DNA of 10,310 nt, from positions 1-10,310 of the forward strand of contig CAKRPM010000027.1 in NCBI GenBank assembly GCA_934378025.1. Direction: 5' to 3'. The notes below the pieces were generated by a model. The model did not search any database. It was not told the origin of the DNA and saw nothing but the letters and a program-made list of their open reading frames with translations. Both the position numbers and the translations under genes were made by a program. Shown piece by piece: positions 6,630 through 10,310 of the stretch. The stretch's first letter is position 1. Every line of letters begins with the position of its first letter. The DNA comes from an uncultured Eubacteriales bacterium. Lineage in GTDB: Bacteria; Bacillota; Clostridia; Oscillospirales; QAKW01.

Positions 6630-7450
6630 GGCATAATTTCCTCACTTTCCTCGGAAAATCGGTTCATGACGGCCAGTGAAATTAAAATCAGCACCATCAT
6701 GACCAGGGAAATGGCAGCCCCTATATTGTAGGTGCTTTCGTTTTGAAACTGCCGTTCAATGGTGTCGCCGATGAGCTCAAAGGAGCCGCCGCCGAGCTTT
6801 TGCGAAATATAAAAGGTGCTGATGGAGGGAACAAAGACCATCGTAATGCCCGAAATAATGCCCGAGACGGAAAGCGGAAAGATCACGCGCAGCAAAACGT
6901 AAAAGGACGAGGCACCCAGGTCGCTCGCCGCTTCCAGAAGTCTGGGATCGATTTTGCTCATCACGGTGTAGATGGGCAATACCATATAGGGCAAAAAGTC
7001 GTATACCATGCCGAAAAGCACCGCGCCCTTTGTCCCGATCAAATGAACGCTGCCCAAATGCAAGGCGCCTAAAATACTGTTTAAAAACCCGCCGTCGTCC
7101 ATAATGGCCATCATGGAGTACGTGCGAATCAGCAAATTTGTCCACATCGGCAACATCAAAAGCATCATGGAAATTTTTTGGCGCCGTTTGCTTTGGCGGG
7201 TGATGATCCATGCCAACGGATACCCGATTAAAAAGCAAATAAATGTGGCGATAATCGACAGCGCGACGGACAGTACAAACGTGCTCGAATGCTCGCCGAG
7301 CGCCAAAATATTATCGGTGGTAAATTCGCCGTACGGGGTGGTAAAAGCGTAGTAAATGACAAACAAAAGTGGCGCGACAATAAACAGCAAAGCCCATACA
7401 ATATGAGGATATGCGGCCGCCGTGCGTAAAAAGGATCGTTTTTTCATCAT
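6626..7450 (-). CDS. potB: polyamine ABC transporter permease PotB
   Basis: First permease of the importer (274 residues). A hydrophobic first helix (VWALLFIVAPLLFVIYYAF) is followed by further helices. The segment LPMWTNLLIRTYSMMAIM (100-117) is characteristic of PotB/PotH-type permeases. The EAA loop is at 173-198 (EAASDLGASSFYVLLRVIFP). The C-terminus is acidic (FSEESEEIMP). The first ATG (7450) shares one base with the potA stop (TAATG). The next codon is also ATG (7447) and sits 7 nt from GGAGG rather than 4, so the true start may be one residue later. It pairs with PotC to form the membrane channel. Confidence 0.93.
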   Translation of the reverse strand: MMKKRSFLRTAAAYPHIVWALLFIVAPLLFVIYYAFTTPYGEFTTDNILALGEHSSTFVLSVALSIIATFICFLIGYPLAWIITRQSKRRQKISMMLLMLPMWTNLLIRTYSMMAIMDDGGFLNSILGALHLGSVHLIGTKGAVLFGMVYDFLPYMVLPIYTVMSKIDPRLLEAASDLGASSFYVLLRVIFPLSVSGIISGITMVFVPSISTFYISQKLGGGSFELIGDTIERQFQNESTYNIGAAISLVMMVLILISLAVMNRFSEESEEIMP

Positions 7451-8565
7451 TATTCCTCCACCATATCCGCGTCGCTCAGCTCATCCAGCTCGTCGGAGAA
7501 AGAGGAATAATCGCCGTACCGTCCGGAATAAGCGGATTTGCGCATAATGTGCAGATCGTTCGGTTTTAAAAACAATCCGATTTTTTCACCGACCCGAGTC
7601 ATCTCCGTGCTTTGAATCATCCATTTAAAGCCGTTTACATCGACAATAATTTCATAATGCACACCCTTAAAGGTAACGCCGGTGACTGTGCCGGTCAGCG
7701 GGCTGTTTTCGGGGTATACCACGTCAATGTCCTCCGGACGAATGACAACGTCCACCGGCTCGTTTACGCTGAATCCGCCGTCCACACATTCAAAAACATG
7801 GCCGGAAAATTTCACCTTTCGGTCGGCCAGCATAATGCCGTCGACAATATTGCTTTCCCCGATAAAATCCGCCACAAAGGCATTGATCGGCTCATTATAA
7901 ATATCCGTGGGCGTGCCGATTTGCTGAATTTTGCCGTCGGCCATAACAACGACCGTATCGCTCATGGAAAGCGCCTCTTCCTGATCATGCGTGACATAGA
8001 TAAAGGTGATGCCCGTTTGCTTTTGAATATTTTTCAGTTCATTCTGCATATCCTTGCGCAGCTTCAGATCCAGCGCGCCCAACGGTTCGTCCAGCAGCAA
8101 AACCTTCGGCTTGCTGATCAGTGCGCGCGCAATGGCCACACGCTGCTGTTGCCCGCCCGACAAATGAGAAACGCTTTTACGTTCAAATCCGTCCAACGCC
8201 ACCAGATGCAGCATTTCTTTGACGCGTGCGGCAATTTCCTTGGACGGCACTTTTTGCAGCCGCAGTGCAAAGGCCACGTTTTCAAATACATTCAGATGAG
8301 GAAAAAGCGCATATTTCTGAAAAACGGTATTGACATGCCGTCGATGGGCGGGAATATCGTTAATTCTTTTCCCCTCAAAAAGAACGTCGCCCTCATCGGG
8401 CGTTTCAAAGCCGCCGATGATCCGCAGTGTGGTGGTTTTGCCGCACCCGCTCGGCCCCAATAATGTGATAAATTCCTGATTGTTGATGTCCAGGCTGACA
8501 TGATCCAGCACTTTTTCGCCGTCAAAGCACTTGGAGATGTTTTTCAGTTCGATGATTTTCTGCAT
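7450..8565 (-). CDS. potA: polyamine ABC transporter ATP-binding protein PotA
   Basis: ATPase that powers the importer, 371 residues. Visible motifs: Walker [10 protein letters not shown] (37-45), Q-loop [10 protein letters not shown] (Q83), signature LSGGQQQR (135-142), Walker B VLLLDEP with D-loop GALD (155-166), H-loop THDQEEA (H193). A TOBE-type regulatory domain covers about 240-340. The protein ends in an acidic serine-rich tail ([18 protein letters not shown]). The ATG at 8563-8565 is preceded by AGGGGG at a 9-nt distance. An upstream in-frame ATG at 8664 would translate through the leader terminator and is rejected. It is the first gene of potABCD and is read from the promoter at 8926-8954 through a long leader. 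Confidence 0.95.
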   Translation of the reverse strand: MQKIIELKNISKCFDGEKVLDHVSLDINNQEFITLLGPSGCGKTTTLRIIGGFETPDEGDVLFEGKRINDIPAHRRHVNTVFQKYALFPHLNVFENVAFALRLQKVPSKEIAARVKEMLHLVALDGFERKSVSHLSGGQQQRVAIARALISKPKVLLLDEPLGALDLKLRKDMQNELKNIQKQTGITFIYVTHDQEEALSMSDTVVVMADGKIQQIGTPTDIYNEPINAFVADFIGESNIVDGIMLADRKVKFSGHVFECVDGGFSVNEPVDVVIRPEDIDVVYPENSPLTGTVTGVTFKGVHYEIIVDVNGFKWMIQSTEMTRVGEKIGLFLKPNDLHIMRKSAYSGRYGDYSSFSDELDELSDADMVEE

Positions 8566-8585
8566 AGTATTTTCCCCCTGTAAAT

Positions 8586-8613
8586 AAAAAAAGCAAGCCG
8601 CCGCGCGACTTGC
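8586..8613 (-). terminator. intrinsic terminator inside the pot leader, just before potA
   Basis: On the minus strand, GCAAGTCG (8613-8606), loop CGCGG, CGGCTTGC (8600-8593) form 8 pairs with one G-U, followed by seven T (8592-8586). It lies about 20 nt before the potA ATG and after the operon promoter, so transcripts must read through it to express potABCD. This is an attenuator arrangement. Convergent function can be excluded, since no other minus-strand gene ends here. Confidence 0.88.
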
Positions 8614-8919
8614 TCCTTTGCAAAAAGAAAAAGGAAAAAGAAGGTTTCGAGAGTTTGGAAGCATAACACTTTGTACACTCTTATTGACCGTTTCACAAGT
8701 TGATGCGGCTGAAAAAGCCCGGTTATAAAGTAACCAACTTATAAAATTTGAGCTTTTAACTCAATCAATAAGGCAAGGTAACCTTGCCAACCGATTTTTT
8801 AAAATCGGCGTTCGGCGTCCGACCCGGCTGTCCGTGTGGCCTCGGCCGTTTTAAAAAACGGCGGTCGTGTTATCTGCTTTGGAAAGACTCTCTAACATTC
8901 GTTTTTCCAAGTATTTGAT
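8614..8919 (-). ncRNA. large structured leader RNA of potABCD, class not recognised
   Basis: About 300 nt of transcribed, gene-free DNA between the pot promoter and its leader terminator. Minus-strand helices that can be read directly: a long-range closing helix GAGAGT (8892-8887) with ACTCTC (8654-8649), AAGC (8879-8876) with GCTT (8662-8659) and ATAACAC (8873-8867) with GTGTTAT (8669-8663); hairpins GCCGTTT/AAACGGC (8862-8845), CCGATTT/AAATCGG (8808-8791) and GGCAAGG/CCTTGCC (8788-8772); TTATTGA (8771-8765) with TCAATAA (8687-8681), which encloses TTGAG/CTCAA (8764-8748) and a three-way junction AAGTT/AACTT, GGTTA/TAACC, GGCT/AGCC (8740-8697). Such nested pairing is unlikely by chance. It matches no consensus I could recall (T-box, cobalamin, lysine, SAM, ykkC, TPP, FMN). 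A polyamine-related signal is an inference from the operon only. Confidence 0.65.
8851..8898 (-). CDS. possible 15-residue leader peptide in the pot leader
   Basis: ATG at 8898-8896 opens a short frame, MLESLSKADNTTAVF, ending in TAA at 8853-8851. The only ribosome-site candidate is a weak GGA about 7 nt upstream. Its codons cover the 5' strand of the closing helix and the first hairpin of the leader, so translation would unfold both. Ligand-sensing upstream peptides are known for ornithine/polyamine genes in enterobacteria (SpeFL). Any parallel here is speculation, and a frame this short can occur by chance. Confidence 0.15.
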   Translation of the reverse strand: MLESLSKADNTTAVF

Positions 8920-8925
8920 GAAAAG

Positions 8926-8954
8926 ATTTTAGCATAGTCCTGTCGACTTGTCAA
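8926..8954 (-). promoter_or_regulatory. sigma-A promoter of potABCD, extended -10
   Basis: Minus strand: TTGACA (8954-8949), 17 bp, TAAAAT (8931-8926), with TG one base before the -10 box. The expected start is near 8919, giving a leader of about 354 nt before potA. It is back-to-back with the glycerate kinase promoter; the -35 boxes are 18 bp apart. Confidence 0.88.
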
Positions 8955-8972
8955 CAATTTTGTAAGATTTAT

Positions 8973-9001
8973 TTGCAAAAAATGCAAAGCGGTATTATAC
9001 T
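8973..9001 (+). promoter_or_regulatory. sigma-A promoter of the glycerate kinase gene
   Basis: TTGCAA (8973-8978), 17 bp, TATACT (8996-9001). The expected start is near 9008, leaving about 26 nt of leader that carries AAGGAGA before the ATG. It is divergent from the pot promoter. The 18-bp A/T-rich spacer between the -35 boxes shows no clear dyad. Confidence 0.78.
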
Positions 9002-9033
9002 GTAGTTATTCATTCAGGGAAGGAGATCCAAAC

Positions 9034-10152
9034 ATGAAAAAAATCGTAATTGCCCCCGATTCCTATAAAGGGACGATTGACGCGCAGAGCGCGGCGGCCG
9101 TAATGGGCGACGCCGTACGGCGCGAGGCGCCCGAGGCGGAGGTTGTGTGTTTGCCGTTGGCCGACGGCGGTGAGGGCACGGCCGAATGTTTGTGCGGGGC
9201 GCTCGGCGGGGAAAAAATCTCGCTCACGGTTTGCGGTCCGGATCGGGAGGCGGTGGAGGCTTTTTATGTTCGTGTGGAGGATACGGCCATCATCGAGGTG
9301 GCCTGTGCATGCGGTTTTTCGCTGGTGCAGGGCGTGCGCGCGCCGGGAAGGTATACAACGTACGGCGTGGGCGAAATGATCGTTCATGCGGCAACGCACG
9401 GATGCCGCCGAACCTTGCTGTGTTTGGGCGGCAGTGCCACCAATGACGCAGGTGCCGGTATGGCGGCGGCTTGCGGCGTTCGCTTTTTTGACGCGGAGGA
9501 TCAATCCTTTATTCCGGTGGGGGAATCGCTGTGCCGGGTGCAAAAAATCGACATGAGCCATCTGGAGCCCGCTGTTCGGGAAATGAATTTTACCGTGATG
9601 ACGGATGTTCAAAATCCGCTGTGCGGACAAAACGGTGCGGCGTATGTTTTTGCACCGCAAAAGGGCGCGGATGAGGAAACGGTGCGGCGGTTGGACGACG
9701 GACTGTGCCGTTTTGCCGATCGGATTTTTAAAGAGCTGGGCTTTGATGTGTCTTCTTTGCCCGGCGGCGGAGCGGCCGGCGGGATGGGCGCCGGTGCTGT
9801 GGCGTTCTTTAATGCGGAAATCCAGTCGGGCATTGATTTGGTATTGGATATGCTGCAGTTTGAGCAGCAGGCGCGGGACGCGGATTTGATTTTGACCGGC
9901 GAGGGAAAGCTGGATGAGCAAAGTCTGCACGGCAAGGCCATCAGCGGTATTGTGCGCCGCGCCGGTAATATTCCGGTGGTGGCGGTGGTGGGCGGCTATG
10001 CGCCGCATCTTTCTGCTTATTATAAAGCGGGGCTTTGCGCGGTTTTTTCCGTGAATACCATGCCGCTGCCGTTGGAGCGCAGCGCGCCGCTTGCAAAAGA
10101 AAATCTTTATCAAACCGTGCGCAACATCATTCGATTATATCAGCAGTCATAA
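9034..10152 (+). CDS. glxK: glycerate kinase, GlxK/GarK family
   Basis: Phosphorylates D-glycerate with ATP, in this family usually giving 2-phosphoglycerate, which feeds lower glycolysis. At 372 residues it is typical in length. Family landmarks: N-terminal KKIVIAPDSYKGTI (2-15), LADGGEGT (42-49), GGSATNDAGAGMAAACG (132-148), TDVQNPLCG (190-198), GGGAAGGMGAG (244-254), and the highly conserved TGEGKLDEQSLHGK (288-301). The Rossmann-like nucleotide side and the glycerate-binding lobe both appear intact. AAGGAGA lies 7 nt before the ATG. It is a single-gene unit with its own promoter and terminator, divergent from pot. No glycolate, tartronate or serine-pathway genes are beside it, so its glycerate source is not shown. 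garK would be an equivalent label. Confidence 0.93.
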   Translation: MKKIVIAPDSYKGTIDAQSAAAVMGDAVRREAPEAEVVCLPLADGGEGTAECLCGALGGEKISLTVCGPDREAVEAFYVRVEDTAIIEVACACGFSLVQGVRAPGRYTTYGVGEMIVHAATHGCRRTLLCLGGSATNDAGAGMAAACGVRFFDAEDQSFIPVGESLCRVQKIDMSHLEPAVREMNFTVMTDVQNPLCGQNGAAYVFAPQKGADEETVRRLDDGLCRFADRIFKELGFDVSSLPGGGAAGGMGAGAVAFFNAEIQSGIDLVLDMLQFEQQARDADLILTGEGKLDEQSLHGKAISGIVRRAGNIPVVAVVGGYAPHLSAYYKAGLCAVFSVNTMPLPLERSAPLAKENLYQTVRNIIRLYQQS

Positions 10153-10165
10153 AAAACGGAACATA

Positions 10166-10193
10166 AAAGACCACCCCGGCCGGGGTGGTCTTT
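10166..10193. terminator. perfect palindromic terminator between glycerate kinase and the right-edge gene
   Basis: A 12-bp perfect stem of AAAGACCACCCC and its complement around a GGCC loop. The plus side has only TTT within the stem, followed by AAAATTA. The minus side continues as TTTTATG. It lies 13 nt after the glxK stop and 33 nt past the stop of the converging right-edge gene, so it probably serves both. Confidence 0.85.
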
Positions 10194-10226
10194 AAAATTA
10201 AGTGCGGCATATTGCGTCCGCGTCCG

Positions 10227-10310
10227 TCAATCGTCTCTGACAATGACCGAAATTCCGTCGGGAATGGCCGTGATGGTACACTTCTCTTTTTTCAAAATGG
10301 ATTTTGCAAG
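10227..10310 (-). CDS. unidentified protein, C-terminal 27 residues only (runs off right edge)
   Basis: An open minus-strand frame runs from the window edge to TGA at 10229-10227. It encodes LAKSILKKEKCTITAIPDGI and then SVIVRDD. The strand-like hydrophobic alternation and the position just before a terminator support it as the true end of a gene that converges on glxK. Too little is visible to name a family. Confidence 0.6.
   Translation of the reverse strand, partial: LAKSILKKEKCTITAIPDGISVIVRDD

Noticed and set aside
7612..8463. 283-codon open frame on the plus strand opposite potA
   Set aside because: It is a shadow of potA. PotA motifs are all intact on the minus strand, and the plus frame has no start signals.
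8566..8664. 33-codon upstream extension of potA
   Set aside because: It would be translated through the polypyrimidine tract and leader terminator. The ATG at 8565 has a strong ribosome site and aligns with the usual PotA start.
8649..8892. Miniature inverted-repeat transposable element
   Set aside because: The arms are complementary, but no target-site duplication is visible, arm similarity is interrupted, and the DNA sits exactly between a promoter and an attenuator of an operon. An RNA structure explains it better. Kept as an alternative only.
8566..8954. T-box or a common known riboswitch (cobalamin, lysine, SAM, ykkC, TPP, FMN) in the pot leader
   Set aside because: None of the consensus cores I can recall, such as the T-box AGGGTGG-type motif, was found on the minus strand. 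This is a negative from memory, not from a covariance search.
9010..10113. 367-codon open frame on the minus strand opposite the glycerate kinase
   Set aside because: The product is rich in His, Arg and Gln as expected from the reverse complement of GC-rich codons. It overlaps the glxK promoter side and carries no domain.

Overview
The window reads as chromosomal core DNA of a Gram-positive anaerobe of the Clostridia, probably near the Oscillospirales. Supporting signs are sigma-A promoters with near-consensus boxes 17 bp apart, strong AGGAGG-type ribosome sites, a T-box leader in front of pheST, a lipoprotein-type PotD, and roughly balanced base composition with A/T-rich intergenic DNA. No mobile element, CRISPR array, tRNA or rRNA gene was seen. 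The species assignment is inference.

Layout from left to right. At 1-339, on the minus strand, a 60-residue XRE-type repressor lies upstream of an unidentified gene that runs off the left edge. Both would be read from a clear promoter at 377-405. At 498-4280, on the plus strand, a promoter and a full T-box leader with intrinsic terminator precede pheS and pheT, the two subunits of phenylalanyl-tRNA synthetase. A possible 53-residue two-helix membrane protein follows (4361-4522), and a bidirectional terminator (4575-4612) closes this block against the convergent pot operon.

At 4636-8565, on the minus strand, potA, potB, potC and potD form a tight operon with 1-4 bp overlaps at every junction. 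Together they encode a complete polyamine-type ABC importer: ATPase, two permeases and a surface binding lipoprotein. Transcription starts near 8919 from a strong extended -10 promoter. It crosses about 350 nt of leader before potA. That leader holds many hairpins, a long-range closing helix joining positions about 8892-8867 to 8669-8649, a three-way junction, a polypyrimidine tract, and an intrinsic terminator just before the potA ribosome site. I do not recognise the class. It looks like an attenuating regulatory RNA and is the best candidate here for something undescribed.

At 8973-10152, divergent from pot, a separate promoter drives a glycerate kinase of the GlxK/GarK family. A perfect palindromic terminator (10166-10193) separates it from the 3' end of an unidentified minus-strand gene at the right edge.

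The genes form independent units (aminoacyl-tRNA supply, polyamine uptake, glycerate phosphorylation). Two of them show leader RNA control by premature termination: the T-box, which is well established, and the pot leader, whose ligand is unknown.
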